Origin: a virus
IMG/VR virus record: IMGVR_UViG_3300031885_002150
Span: 1 to 26,537 of that record
Length of the DNA stretch: 26,537 bases
Direction: 5' to 3' (one strand)
Shown here: piece by piece, positions 13,933 to 23,349 of the stretch
Layout of the letters: each line of letters begins with the position of its first letter
Position numbering within the stretch: position 1 is the stretch's first letter
Program-made: the position numbers and the translations under genes
The notes under the pieces: generated by a model
Databases searched by the model: none
The model's input: only the letters and a program-made list of their open reading frames with translations
What the model was told of the DNA's origin: nothing

Positions 13933-15999
13933 ATGTCCGCAGGTGGTGGCCAGACCGTTACGCTGCAAGTCGCAATGCGGCACGAGCCCGTTATTCGCGG
14001 CCTGCAAAATATCATTGAACAGGCGGAAGCTGTTGGCCGTGCCGGCGGGCGCATGGGCGATGATAGCGAAAAGGGGGCCAGCAAAGCGAATTCAGCCTGG
14101 GACAGAGGCCTTAAAACGCTGATGTCCTATCCGCAGGCGATGCTGGGCATGGTGACCGGCGGCGCTGCGGTCTATGAGATCGTGAATCGCATTCGCGCCG
14201 AGTTTGAACGGCTAGATCAAATTCGCGAAAAGGCGATGAGCAAGCTCGATGCCGTGCAAGAGCCGTTCAAGAATGCGCAGATGCAACTAGACCCGAAATA
14301 CATGGGCTCCCCCGAGGCCAAGAAGGGGATTATCCAGGGCATCACGAATTACGGCCAGGCCGATGCTGGTGCCGGCTTTATGAAAATGCTGCAAGGCATG
14401 GCATCGGCCAAGGGTGCTTTGATGACGTCGGCGCAGGTCATGGAAGCGGCGCAGATTGGAGCGAAGTTTCGCGGGCAAATTGGGCTCAATGACGAAGATG
14501 CCGCGGCCGTCGGCGGCGGCTTGCTCGACTTAATGAATACCGATCTCGACGCCGGCCGTAAGCCGATGTCGCACAAGGCCAGTATGGGCATGGTTTCCAG
14601 GATGTTCGCGCTCGATCGCCCTACGCAAATGGGCGGTTTGTTTAAGTATGAAATGCGGGCGATCAATACGCTCGAGCGCGAACACGGCTGGGACCGCGCC
14701 GACGCGATGGCGTTGCAGGCGACAATGGCGCAAGGCAAGCCGGATCTCTCTGGCCGCACGTCATCGACTTCGACCCAGTTATTCGGTGCTGACTTACCGG
14801 CGGCGTTCAACGTCCTTCACAACCGGGGACTCACTAAAAAGGATTACCCCGACGTCACCCCGGAAAACTTCAAGCAGTTAGGTGCTCGCGCTTTTGAAAT
14901 GCTGATTGCCGACAACGAGACGCAAGTCGAGCTCGATGCCTTGATGAACGGCATCAACTCCAAGAATCCCAGAGCTCGAATGAAGTCCAATCGTTATGGC
15001 ATCGACTATCAGGGGATGATGAGCGGCGAGGCCGGTATGAAGGAATTCAAGCAGAACTTTTTCCAAGCGGATTCTGCGGCCTGGCGACGCTACCGGGCGG
15101 CGGCGAAGGAATTGCGTTCTGGCGGTGATGCTGCTAACGAAGCTCACTATGAGGAGCTTATGGGCGGCAAGCATGAAACTTCCCAGGAACAGTTTTTTGC
15201 CGCTCGCGCCAAGCAGAAGGGCCATCTTGGGGCCATGCAATACACAAACACAACCGCCGCCCGTCGGGGAAGCCTGTCGGAACTTGTTAAAGAGATTGGC
15301 GACGTGTACGGAAGTTCGGCCATCATTCAAACCCTGAAGGACTCAGCAACCACGATTCAGGCCAGCGGCAAGTCGCAAAATGAAATCTCCGATATGGAAG
15401 ATGCCGCAATGACGGATGCGCGAAATCGCGTCCTGCGGTGGGGCATGTCGCAACCCTTTACGTCTGAGGATTCGGCCCGGTTTTCTAAGTGGCGAACGAA
15501 GTACCATCCGCAAGCTAAATACAAGGATGGCGGCCTATTTCGTGAGCACTTTGAGGAGTACCGCAAACTGACGATGCCGGAGGATGATAAGCATTTTGTC
15601 GAGATCGTCGATAGCTTCCTGGAAATGTCGAAAGACGAAAACAAGCGAAGCTCGCAACTCCCTGCGGTTAAGCCGCGCCCGGCAGTACCCGAGCATAATT
15701 TCAGTGCGCCCAACAAATGGACGCGGCCAATCCAGCGCATGCAAAAGACGGAACCCGAAACCGAGGAGGATGTCGGCCCGCCGCCGCCTGGCTGGGTGCC
15801 GCCTGGCGTCGCCCCGCCGACAGCAAGGCCTGGTGAAAACGATCAATCTGCTCGCGATCGTCAACTCGATCAATTGATTGCCGTTCTGTCTGGCGGCCTG
15901 CAAGTCATGTTCGTTGATGAAGGGGGCCGACGGATCGGTCAAACCACTTCGCGGCCCGTGGGCATTGATTACCACGACGATCCCCGGGGGCTGAATTAA
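13933..15999 (+). CDS. Tail tape measure protein
   Basis: Long, mainly helical 688-residue protein that sets tail length and is ejected with the DNA. Position after the frameshifted chaperone pair and before the tail-tip genes is diagnostic. The N-terminus is Gly/Ala-rich. A hydrophobic patch (about 66-84, QAMLGMVTGGAAVYEIVNR) may contact membrane, and long charged helices fill the middle. A Pro-rich segment near 620-645 precedes a short C-terminal domain (QLDQLIAVLSGGLQVMFVDE). From the usual rule of about 0.15 nm per residue, a tail near 100 nm is expected; this is an estimate, not an observation. Start ATG 13933 is 3 bases after the -1 frame stop. No lysozyme or peptidase motif was recognised. 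Confidence 0.72.
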   Translation: MSAGGGQTVTLQVAMRHEPVIRGLQNIIEQAEAVGRAGGRMGDDSEKGASKANSAWDRGLKTLMSYPQAMLGMVTGGAAVYEIVNRIRAEFERLDQIREKAMSKLDAVQEPFKNAQMQLDPKYMGSPEAKKGIIQGITNYGQADAGAGFMKMLQGMASAKGALMTSAQVMEAAQIGAKFRGQIGLNDEDAAAVGGGLLDLMNTDLDAGRKPMSHKASMGMVSRMFALDRPTQMGGLFKYEMRAINTLEREHGWDRADAMALQATMAQGKPDLSGRTSSTSTQLFGADLPAAFNVLHNRGLTKKDYPDVTPENFKQLGARAFEMLIADNETQVELDALMNGINSKNPRARMKSNRYGIDYQGMMSGEAGMKEFKQNFFQADSAAWRRYRAAAKELRSGGDAANEAHYEELMGGKHETSQEQFFAARAKQKGHLGAMQYTNTTAARRGSLSELVKEIGDVYGSSAIIQTLKDSATTIQASGKSQNEISDMEDAAMTDARNRVLRWGMSQPFTSEDSARFSKWRTKYHPQAKYKDGGLFREHFEEYRKLTMPEDDKHFVEIVDSFLEMSKDENKRSSQLPAVKPRPAVPEHNFSAPNKWTRPIQRMQKTEPETEEDVGPPPPGWVPPGVAPPTARPGENDQSARDRQLDQLIAVLSGGLQVMFVDEGGRRIGQTTSRPVGIDYHDDPRGLN

Positions 16000-16434
16000 A
16001 TGGTGATCTTCGATAGCATCGCGATCGTCGGCACGCATGGCTCGCCCGTGTTTGTGGCACCTACATTGCAGCGGGTGAGCGCGGAATATGCCGGCGTGCT
16101 GGGCGAGTCTGAATTGCGGCTGGGGCGCAAGGCCCGCACGATTCAAATTCAAATCAAACTGCATGACAAGCACGCTACCAGCGATGCCCTATTCACCGTT
16201 CTCAAATCGCTCGATAAGATGGTCGGCCAGCATGGCGTGCTAGCGATCGGGGCCGGGGCCTACGGCGGTCTGTTGCGTACCTACAAGAATTGCACGTTTG
16301 AAGGTTTCAATAAGGATCCTCAAGACGATGGCGGGCCCCTCCCCGACATTACCGGCCTGCTTGATGGCGCTGTGCCTAGCTGGTGGGTGGATGGGACGCT
16401 CCTCTTTCGCCAGCTCTCGGTTGAGGACGATTAA
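16000..16434 (+). CDS. Putative distal tail protein (Dit-like)
   Basis: A 144-residue protein starting directly at the end of the tape measure stop codon, with GGGGG at 15986-15990, 9 bases upstream. The order of segments (ARTIQIQIKLHD, LFTVLKSLDKM, YKNCTFEGFNK, WWVDGTLLFRQLSV) gives a compact beta-rich protein of the kind found just after the tape measure, where distal-tail or hub-adaptor proteins lie. The gene ends 2 bases before the next start. I cannot name a family from motifs, so the call rests on position and general character. Confidence 0.42.
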   Translation: MVIFDSIAIVGTHGSPVFVAPTLQRVSAEYAGVLGESELRLGRKARTIQIQIKLHDKHATSDALFTVLKSLDKMVGQHGVLAIGAGAYGGLLRTYKNCTFEGFNKDPQDDGGPLPDITGLLDGAVPSWWVDGTLLFRQLSVEDD

Positions 16435-16436
16435 AC

Positions 16437-18419
16437 ATGCCGGATCTATCGCGCGACGGTATTGTTCCCGTCGTGAACATCACGAATATCGAGCCGTCGA
16501 TTTTCCGCGTGCTGGAAATCACCAAAACGGCTCATTCACAACTGCTTGACCATGCGATCATTCTGGTCGATCTGGGATCTCAAGCGGGGCAGCGTTACGT
16601 TCAAAATTTGGACCTTAACGCGCTGACGATCACCACCCCCGAGGGCCCGATCGACTTGCGCGGCGCCATCTGTTCAATCATTGCCGAAGTCGATGGGCAA
16701 ACCCGCACCTTGCATTGGGGGAAAACCACGGTTTCTGAAGTAAGAATTCCCGACTCGATTACGCTAGTTAGTCGACTGGAGGAACACCACTTTGGAAAAC
16801 CGCTGGGCTATCAAAAAGTCTACGATCCGATTTCGCACGTCGTTACGCGCTCCGACCATGCCGTAGTTTTTAACCCTGAAATAAAAGGCAAGATTTTCGG
16901 CAACAAGCGCACGGGCAACGTGACGATTTCCGACGATCCGATTTTCATTCAGTTTGGCAGCGTGCAAACCGTGGCTGCCCAAAACTTCCAGGGCGTTCTG
17001 ACGATTGATATTTTTGGCGACTTGGCGACAGCCGAGGCTGCCAGTGAGAACTGGTCATTAGTGGATGCGGCGGATTATCTATTTAAGGACTGCAATTCGG
17101 CGCAACAGTATGTGCTCAATCCGACCCTTGCCGAACTCCAGCAGGTTTTGCCGGATAGCCAGTTAATCCTCAAGAATCACGAACTTCGGGCGGGGATTTA
17201 CCTACCGGCGGCCCTGGAGCAATTGCTCGAACCGTATGGGTTTTACGCCTATATCGAGTATGAATCGCCGACGGTGCGGCGAATTAAGATCATGCGGCAC
17301 GGGCTGGGCCGTGAGCGCACCGTCAAACTTCAGGCGGTGGGACAGAAGCTAGACCCGGAGCTTTCAGGTCTGGTCAAGGCGCAATTGCAATACGATTCCA
17401 GCATGGCGGTCAATCAGGTGCTCGCGACGGGTGGTTTTACCGAAATGGAAGCCACCTTTGAGCTTAAACCCGCCTGGGATGCCGAACTCGATTCAACGCC
17501 GATCGGCGATCTGTACAAGAGCAAACCTTTCTGGGTGCAAGATCCTAAGTATGCGCGGGTGTGGCGTGATTGGGTTCTGAACGAAGCTCGCGACTATCCG
17601 CGGCCCAGCTCGAACGGAAACGTCGACCTCACCACGATGTTTCGTCTGACTTACGGCCAATCGCATCCCGAAGTCGCCCCGGTTCGGCGAAAGTTTTTGC
17701 CCTGCCTGACTCGGGGGATCGATGGAGAGCCAATCGGCAAAGAGGGCCATTGCGTCGTCGAATGGTACAACCCGCTGAAACCTGGCGGTGCTGGATGGCA
17801 GGCGCTCGACGTTTATGAATACTGGAGCTGCAAGCTGCTGGAGCACGAATGCGGCATTAGCTTTACCGGGGAAACCCCGCCGGTCGATCTGTTTTTCTTG
17901 GGAAACAACGCCAAGGTCCGCATTACCGCTACCATCCGCAGCGACACGCGGATCTCTTATCTGGCGGCACGGCTTAGCAGTTCGGTAAACGTCGATGTGA
18001 AACAAGCGACGCTTGACGTAGGCCGGAGTTTTCACGCACGCGCGCTGCATCCCCTGAGTAAGTTCTTTCCCGCCCTATTCTCGGGGACTGTTAAGGCGGA
18101 CATTGTTGACGGCCGGACGGCGCTGCAAACCTTTGCGCTGGATCTGCGAGATACCTGGGATCAAGCGGCTTGCTCGGGAACGCTGCAACTTGAAGGACTG
18201 GACGTTGATATCAAAATCGGCGACGTGATTACGGGCATTACGGGGCGAACGGTCAGCTTCAATACCACGATGGCGGCCGGCGGTGAGGGTCGGTATCCGC
18301 AAGTCGTCGGGATTACGCTCGACGTGCAAGAGCAGCGAACGATCGTCACGATCAACGAATTCCGCGAAACCAACGCCTTTGTGGCCAGCTTCATCCGCAA
18401 AACTCGCCGGCTCAAATAG
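16437..18419 (+). CDS. Putative tail hub/tip protein
   Basis: A 660-residue protein, mostly beta-type, containing AALEQLLEPYGFYAYIEYES near 263 and DIKIGDVITGITGRTVSF near the end. This mix suggests a baseplate-hub-like fold (gp27-type modules) at the end of the tail tube. It follows the Dit-position gene by 2 bases, and a GAGG at 16423-16426 within that gene can serve as its ribosome binding site. Phages of this type place the hub here, before the adhesins. No glycosidase or peptidase motif was seen. The hub call is mainly from position and size. Confidence 0.45.
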   Translation: MPDLSRDGIVPVVNITNIEPSIFRVLEITKTAHSQLLDHAIILVDLGSQAGQRYVQNLDLNALTITTPEGPIDLRGAICSIIAEVDGQTRTLHWGKTTVSEVRIPDSITLVSRLEEHHFGKPLGYQKVYDPISHVVTRSDHAVVFNPEIKGKIFGNKRTGNVTISDDPIFIQFGSVQTVAAQNFQGVLTIDIFGDLATAEAASENWSLVDAADYLFKDCNSAQQYVLNPTLAELQQVLPDSQLILKNHELRAGIYLPAALEQLLEPYGFYAYIEYESPTVRRIKIMRHGLGRERTVKLQAVGQKLDPELSGLVKAQLQYDSSMAVNQVLATGGFTEMEATFELKPAWDAELDSTPIGDLYKSKPFWVQDPKYARVWRDWVLNEARDYPRPSSNGNVDLTTMFRLTYGQSHPEVAPVRRKFLPCLTRGIDGEPIGKEGHCVVEWYNPLKPGGAGWQALDVYEYWSCKLLEHECGISFTGETPPVDLFFLGNNAKVRITATIRSDTRISYLAARLSSSVNVDVKQATLDVGRSFHARALHPLSKFFPALFSGTVKADIVDGRTALQTFALDLRDTWDQAACSGTLQLEGLDVDIKIGDVITGITGRTVSFNTTMAAGGEGRYPQVVGITLDVQEQRTIVTINEFRETNAFVASFIRKTRRLK

Positions 18420-18428
18420 GTTGCTCTT

Positions 18429-21233
18429 ATGTCGGAAGATGAACGGATTCCAATTCGCGCCGGCAATGAGGGCAAGCTGAACCAGCATCGGGTTCGGCTC
18501 AAGGAGAAGTTGTTGCCTGGCCTGACTGCGAAAGCGCAGCTTTTGCTGTGGGACGGCCAGGCCAACGAACTCTATCCAGTAACCGCGGGCCAGCACGAGA
18601 TCACGCTTAGCGCCCAATTGAATCGGGCGTTTGGCTTGAAGAATGAGGAAGGTTGGGCGGTTTTCTACCCGGACACGTTCGTTTGGGAAGTTACGTCGAT
18701 GGAGGGCTGTTTGCTGCGGCCCGCCGTGGCGATCGACGCGATCGATCCCGATGCCGAGGGGACGGTGCGGATCGGAACGAATCCCGATCACGCGGACGTC
18801 GAAGTCACCAACAGTTCCAAGGCCGCGATCGCGGTCGATGACAAGCTGACGGTGTTCTACAGTCCGTTCGATGAAAAATGGTATAGCGTCGCGGGCGGGG
18901 CGGCCAGCGATATGCGGATCGTGACGGCTTTGCAGCCAAGCTATCAAGAAGGGTTTTGCTGGTGGGTGGGCGAGCTCGCCAAGCCGTCCGCCGCGGCAAC
19001 CGCTTACTGCGCGGATCAATTTACCGGCGATGGCCCGTGCTACCTGGCGATCCTCTCCAAGAATCTCGGATCGACGGCCATCACGCACGCGACGCTCCAA
19101 GTGAATCACCACTACATGGGATTCAAGATCGGCAAGGTTGGCGACGTGCCGGTCTATGCGATCGAGATCGCGGAGAACTTTGCCTATCCCGTGACGCTCA
19201 CCACGGGCGGAGCGGCCGGGGCGACCATCACGAATATCAACCTGCCGATCGGCGGCCCGGCGGTCAGCGCCGTCAATTGGACGAATGCCCCGATGTCGCC
19301 TGGCGATCGGTGCATGTGCGTGCTGAACCAGTCGGACAACATCTATTACCTCACCAAAGCCGGCAGTCCGGGCACAACGGACATCTACCATTTGACCGTT
19401 CCCTCGCCAGGAGTCGCCCCGCTTGACCAAATTCTGATGCCGCTGCCGGGCGGCGGGTCGGCGCTGGCCCGCAATTGGTCGAGTGAGCGGATGAACGCCG
19501 AGGATTATGTCACGCTGTATAAGGACAGCTTTGACGGATCCTGGAACCTGATTAAGTCGGGCGGCGGCCTGGGATCCGAGATCTACCATATCACGATCGT
19601 CGAAGGTGTTGACGCGGGCCAGACGACGGAACTTACCCTGCCGACGGGCTTGCCCGTCACGGCCACAAATTGGGCCCCGTCGGCGATGACGGTCGGCGAT
19701 AAAGCCCACGTCTACAAAGATGCTTACGATGGCACTTGGATACTGTTCCGCACGCCGCGGGATGGCGAGACGCGGGGGCTGATGGAGGGCAAGGTTACGT
19801 TTGCCTTCACGAAGGACACGCCAGCGTTTTCCGTCCAAGTGCTACACGACGATGCCGGCGGCGTCGCCCCGGGTACGCTGGTGGCGGTGCAAAATCTGCC
19901 GTCCGGTAGTACCTATGCGTTTTCGGGCAAGGTCGGCGATGGCGTCGTGTTTCGCCGCTCGCCGCTCACGGCCGCCTATCGCGTTGTCTACGTACATAGC
20001 ATCCCCAAGAATGCGGTTTGGCAGGCCTCGGTGCTGTCTGAATCAATCCCCGCCGGCCAGACGGGGCTGATTCAATTGCCGGACAACACGATCGGCGTCT
20101 CGGGCCAGGTGACCGCCCGGAATTGGTCGAGCTTCGCGGATGCCAAGCTGAATGAGCTGTGCGTCGCCTGGCAAGATCAAAACAGTTTGGGCTATTACTT
20201 TATGACGTCGGGCCGGGCAACCCGGCTATTTCACGGCCGGCTGAATGCCCGGATGAATTCTGCCGACGCCAACGGCTCGTTGACGGGCTCACCGCTAAGC
20301 CCGCTTGATGGCGGCAGCGAAGTTACCGGCATCCCCACGGCCTCGAACGTATTCCACCAGTCGGGGATGCCGAACGATTGGGTTTTGATCGCGCAAGTCC
20401 GCTCCGGCTCCGGTGTGACGTATGAGATCGTGCAAGCCGGCGGGCACCCTGAGATCTTCGCGACCGAAGTGTCGGAAGATCTGCTACCGTTCCAAAGCAC
20501 GGAAGTACCGCTAGCGAGCGGGGAAGTCGTCACGGCGATGAATTGGTCGTACAAGACGATCGATCAGGGCGATGCCGTCACGGCCTATAAAAATCAAGTC
20601 GATGAGAGCTGGTATCTCATCAAGTCGGGCGGCGATTCGACCGGCACGCGCTGGTTTCGCGGCCAGATTTCCGAGGGCATTTCTTCCGGCAGTAGTGGGG
20701 CCGACGTTATCAACGTCGTCGGGCTCGACGGCAAGCCCTGCAACCGGACCTATTTCGCTGGGAACCCGTTTCGCCTGGCGGCGCTGGGTGTTGCCCAGGC
20801 GCTGTTTTACGAAATCATCAGCGATATCGATCCGAATTTTAAGTATTACGAGCTCGCGCAGGTTAATTGCACGAATGTCGAAATGCTCGAAGATATCCAG
20901 ATAGCCGACGGACAGGTCATTAAGTATTACAAGACCATCACTGTGCATGATGGCGGTGAGGATCTAACTAACGAGATACTATTCACGCTCGCGTTGCAAA
21001 CGATCGTCACTCGCGTATTTACGAGCGGCCTCGACCTGTACATGAACCGCACGCAAGAATACATCATTTACAACTTGGGCGGCGTACCGACGAACGAGCT
21101 GATCGTTCAAGGCACCGAATGCGCGACGGGCTCGGGCTCGGCGCTGCCTGGTGGCGATGTGGGTTCCGGCGATACGTTCGATTATCTCGCCTATCTCGAC
21201 CATCTTTACAACAACTACTATTACAACCAATAA
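18429..21233 (+). CDS. Repeat-containing tail adhesin/fibre candidate
   Basis: The largest protein in the window, 934 residues, with no membrane segment or signal peptide. It contains at least five degenerate copies of a beta-type module of about 60-70 residues, roughly at 243-311, 319-378, 385-443, 532-596 and 676-735. The best-preserved core is NWSS..M...D.V..YKD..DGSW.LIKSGG. Residues 100-155 may hold a more divergent copy. The C-terminal 180 residues are unlike the repeats and end in a Tyr/Asn-rich tail (YLDHLYNNYYYNQ). It lies just after the hub gene, where receptor-binding proteins are usual. Modular repeats of this kind suit an extended fibre with a distal binding domain. Start ATG 18429 lacks a clear ribosome binding site. 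Confidence 0.55.
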   Translation: MSEDERIPIRAGNEGKLNQHRVRLKEKLLPGLTAKAQLLLWDGQANELYPVTAGQHEITLSAQLNRAFGLKNEEGWAVFYPDTFVWEVTSMEGCLLRPAVAIDAIDPDAEGTVRIGTNPDHADVEVTNSSKAAIAVDDKLTVFYSPFDEKWYSVAGGAASDMRIVTALQPSYQEGFCWWVGELAKPSAAATAYCADQFTGDGPCYLAILSKNLGSTAITHATLQVNHHYMGFKIGKVGDVPVYAIEIAENFAYPVTLTTGGAAGATITNINLPIGGPAVSAVNWTNAPMSPGDRCMCVLNQSDNIYYLTKAGSPGTTDIYHLTVPSPGVAPLDQILMPLPGGGSALARNWSSERMNAEDYVTLYKDSFDGSWNLIKSGGGLGSEIYHITIVEGVDAGQTTELTLPTGLPVTATNWAPSAMTVGDKAHVYKDAYDGTWILFRTPRDGETRGLMEGKVTFAFTKDTPAFSVQVLHDDAGGVAPGTLVAVQNLPSGSTYAFSGKVGDGVVFRRSPLTAAYRVVYVHSIPKNAVWQASVLSESIPAGQTGLIQLPDNTIGVSGQVTARNWSSFADAKLNELCVAWQDQNSLGYYFMTSGRATRLFHGRLNARMNSADANGSLTGSPLSPLDGGSEVTGIPTASNVFHQSGMPNDWVLIAQVRSGSGVTYEIVQAGGHPEIFATEVSEDLLPFQSTEVPLASGEVVTAMNWSYKTIDQGDAVTAYKNQVDESWYLIKSGGDSTGTRWFRGQISEGISSGSSGADVINVVGLDGKPCNRTYFAGNPFRLAALGVAQALFYEIISDIDPNFKYYELAQVNCTNVEMLEDIQIADGQVIKYYKTITVHDGGEDLTNEILFTLALQTIVTRVFTSGLDLYMNRTQEYIIYNLGGVPTNELIVQGTECATGSGSALPGGDVGSGDTFDYLAYLDHLYNNYYYNQ
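19155..20633 (+). repeat. Degenerate protein-coding repeats (NW...YKD..DGSW.LIKSGG module)
   Basis: Within the 934-residue protein, modules lie at about 19155-19361, 19383-19562, 19581-19757, 20022-20216 and 20454-20633. Copies 2 and 5 are closest (YKDSFDGSWNLIKSGG and YKNQVDESWYLIKSGG). Copy 3 has VYKDAYDGTWILFRT; copies 1 and 4 keep the NW and aromatic positions only. DNA similarity between copies is low, so the duplication is old. Confidence 0.6.
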
Positions 21234-21246
21234 GGAGATCTAGGTT

Positions 21247-21708
21247 ATGGCTGGCTTGCGAATTATCGTGCCGTTTACGGCCACCACGGGGACCGTCACG
21301 CAAACACTGGTTCAAATCGTCGCCCCCACGAATCAACGGCTTTCAATCTTGCGGATCTTTATCGGTGGCGTGTCTGGCAATGCCGCCGATCTGCCGGTTC
21401 TAATGGAAGTCCTGCCGCAAACCTCGGCCGGCACGTCGAGCGCCGTCACCCCGGTCAAGGTGAACGATAGCGACGACGAAACGGTCCAGACGACGGCCCG
21501 GCAAGGCTTCAGCAGCACGGAACCGACGGATGCCGGCGGTGCGATCGTCAAGCATACGTTCCCCGTGCCGACGACGGGCCCGGGCCGCGATTTTGTATTC
21601 CCGCCAGGCCGCGAGCTGTTCGTGAAGGGCGGCACGCGGATGGGGATCCGGGCCAACACGCCGGGCCAAGTTTCGGTGTTCAAGGGGTTCATCGAACTCG
21701 AGGAGTAG
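21247..21708 (+). CDS. Small beta-rich tail-associated protein
   Basis: A 153-residue Thr/Gly/Pro-rich protein of beta-sandwich character (RIIVPFTATTGTVTQTLVQI at the start, GQVSVFKGFIELEE at the end). An AAGGAG purine stretch overlaps the previous stop codon and lies about 9 bases before the ATG at 21247. It is flanked by the repeat adhesin and a cysteine-rich protein, so it is probably a minor tail or adhesin-accessory protein. I recognise no domain. Confidence 0.45.
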   Translation: MAGLRIIVPFTATTGTVTQTLVQIVAPTNQRLSILRIFIGGVSGNAADLPVLMEVLPQTSAGTSSAVTPVKVNDSDDETVQTTARQGFSSTEPTDAGGAIVKHTFPVPTTGPGRDFVFPPGRELFVKGGTRMGIRANTPGQVSVFKGFIELEE

Positions 21709-21712
21709 GCCT

Positions 21713-22747
21713 GTGGTTCGCTGGATGTGGAAAGACGGCAAGGTGCTGCACGAGGGTCCGAACTTTATCGCGACCGTCGAGGCCTGTTGCTGCCATACGC
21801 CTCCGCCTGGCCTCTGCTCGGCTTGCATTATTTTTTACGGTTCGCTCGAAAGTGATGCCTACCCAGGGTTGTTCGGCAATAACATTTTCATGCCGGAAAC
21901 TGAGGAGATCATCGCGACGGCCGTGAATGTTGTCGTCCTGGATGTTGCTGAAACGAAGGATCTACTATCGCAAGCGCTGGAGTGCCATTGCACGCCGCAA
22001 GAATATGATTGCTTACTGGTTTGCGGTGATCCAGATTTTCCTGTGCTTCGCTCATTGAAGTGCGAAACTCTCGTCTTTGGCAATACGGAGCCTGGTGGGA
22101 CGTTTCGGTTTATTTGCGGCGGCGTGTGCTATAGCGATGGCAGTCTGCCGCTCGACCCCGGCGGAAAAGTCGACGGTGATCCATGCACCTATGACAACAC
22201 CGATGGGGCGGGGTCGCGTCCGGGAGTTTGCGTACAAGAAGATTCGATCATCAACGTCGCGGATAAGTGCTGCAAGGTTTTCAATAAATCATGGGAATTG
22301 ACGGACGTTGCGGGGGGCTGCGAATGGCAAACGCACACCTACAATCTCTGCAATTTCCCGGATATCCACTATGACCAGTATTACCACGTCGTGGACACGA
22401 TTCAGGACTGCCGGATCCATGGCGGGGATATCTATCTCGCCGCCTGGCGATCGCGCAACTGGTATCCCGAGACTTTTTCGGTAGTCGAACCGGCTGACAC
22501 GATGTTTTGGTGGGCGATCTTGTACATCAAAGCCAACAATATGCGGCATTATGTGCTGTATCGAAGTACCGCCCCACTGTCTTACATTTACGATGCGGAA
22601 GGCACTCGTTGCGCGAATTCCAGCGGCATCTTCGAAATGAAAATTCAGCGCACGAAGATCTTCAACGACGTTTACCCTTACGATCCCTGGGTCGTGCCGA
22701 CCTGTGATTTTCCGCAGTACATTAATCTGACCGCCTACTATGCCTAG
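21713..22747 (+). CDS. Cysteine-rich tail-tip protein of unknown function
   Basis: A 344-residue protein with 21 cysteines, very unusual for a phage structural protein. Several are clustered: ACCCHTPPPGLCSAC near 24-38, ECHC, FICGGVC and DKCC. The remainder is aromatic-rich (Trp and Tyr). The spacing does not match a zinc finger I know throughout, so disulfide bonding outside the cell or metal binding are both possible. The start is GTG 21713 after GAGGAG in the end of the previous gene; an ATG at 21725 would be only 4 codons shorter. It overlaps the following gene by 8 bases. No signal peptide is visible. Function unknown; a role at the tail tip or in receptor contact is inferred from position. 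Confidence 0.5.
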   Translation: MVRWMWKDGKVLHEGPNFIATVEACCCHTPPPGLCSACIIFYGSLESDAYPGLFGNNIFMPETEEIIATAVNVVVLDVAETKDLLSQALECHCTPQEYDCLLVCGDPDFPVLRSLKCETLVFGNTEPGGTFRFICGGVCYSDGSLPLDPGGKVDGDPCTYDNTDGAGSRPGVCVQEDSIINVADKCCKVFNKSWELTDVAGGCEWQTHTYNLCNFPDIHYDQYYHVVDTIQDCRIHGGDIYLAAWRSRNWYPETFSVVEPADTMFWWAILYIKANNMRHYVLYRSTAPLSYIYDAEGTRCANSSGIFEMKIQRTKIFNDVYPYDPWVVPTCDFPQYINLTAYYA

Positions 22748-23318
22748 ACCAACGCATTGCCAATTCGCGACGCTTCGCGGCAAAGACGGTTTGTATTACC
22801 ATCGGGCGGCTTGCGGCCTGAAAACCCGCTTCTCGCGGATGCCCGAATACTCCCGCCAGTGCGACGGCTCGTGCGATGCAATCCCGGGGCCCGGCGATCG
22901 ATTGAAGGAATATCTGGCCGCCTTTGGCATTCGAAACATCGTGGCCGCCGAGGCGGTGCCGGATCCGAAAACCGGCCAACCCTGCACGAGCTGCACCGCC
23001 TTGCAAGATGCCATGAATTACGGCGGGCCCGAGCATTGTCGCCAACACCGGGCGAAATACCTTGGCGATATGCGGATCCGCTACGATCGCCTGTCGGCGG
23101 TGCAGAAGGCCGGGCTTCTGGCCAAGGCCGCGCTCATGGCCCCCTCGAGCGGTTTGGTCTGGAAGCTCGACCTGTTGGATCCGCTGGGCTCGCTCTACGA
23201 TCTGGCCGTCATTGAAACCGAACGGGAAATCCTATTCACGGCCAGCAAGGGGAGCCAGTTCCCGAACGATCCCTTTAATACCTCGCCTGGCGCGGCCTGC
23301 CCGAACCCGGCAAAATGA
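22740..23318 (+). CDS. Putative zinc-ribbon protein at the end of the tail operon
   Basis: A 192-residue protein with eight cysteines: 7, 25, 41, 45, 82, 85, 100 and 187, several beside His. Residues 50-103 (GDRLKEYLAAFGI, then CTSCTALQDAMNYGGPEHC) resemble a motif I have seen in small proteins near phage tail genes: a Gly-Ile helix, CxxC, then an MN/LN-x-G turn. The CxxC pair and nearby Cys/His suggest metal binding. The C-terminal half (110-192) is helical and otherwise featureless. ATG 22740 overlaps the previous gene by 8 bases, so translation is coupled. It is the last plus-strand gene of the late operon. The motif resemblance is from memory and moderately uncertain. Confidence 0.45.
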   Translation: MPRPTHCQFATLRGKDGLYYHRAACGLKTRFSRMPEYSRQCDGSCDAIPGPGDRLKEYLAAFGIRNIVAAEAVPDPKTGQPCTSCTALQDAMNYGGPEHCRQHRAKYLGDMRIRYDRLSAVQKAGLLAKAALMAPSSGLVWKLDLLDPLGSLYDLAVIETEREILFTASKGSQFPNDPFNTSPGAACPNPAK

Positions 23319-23321
23319 CTT

Positions 23322-23340
23322 TATGAGTCGATCACTCATA
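23322..23340. terminator. Hairpin between convergent genes
   Basis: TATGAG (23322-23327) pairs with CTCATA (23335-23340) across a 7-base loop. It lies 4 bases after the stop of the late operon and 10 bases before the end of the minus-strand nuclease gene, the usual place for a shared terminator, but there is no T-run on either strand. Termination is likely to be partial. Confidence 0.35.
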
Positions 23341-23349
23341 GGTTCATAA

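Noticed and set aside
18075-19838. 587-codon open frame on the minus strand
   Set aside because: It lies antisense to the hub and adhesin genes, has the Arg/Asp/Gly-rich make-up of antisense frames in GC-rich DNA, and shows no domain.
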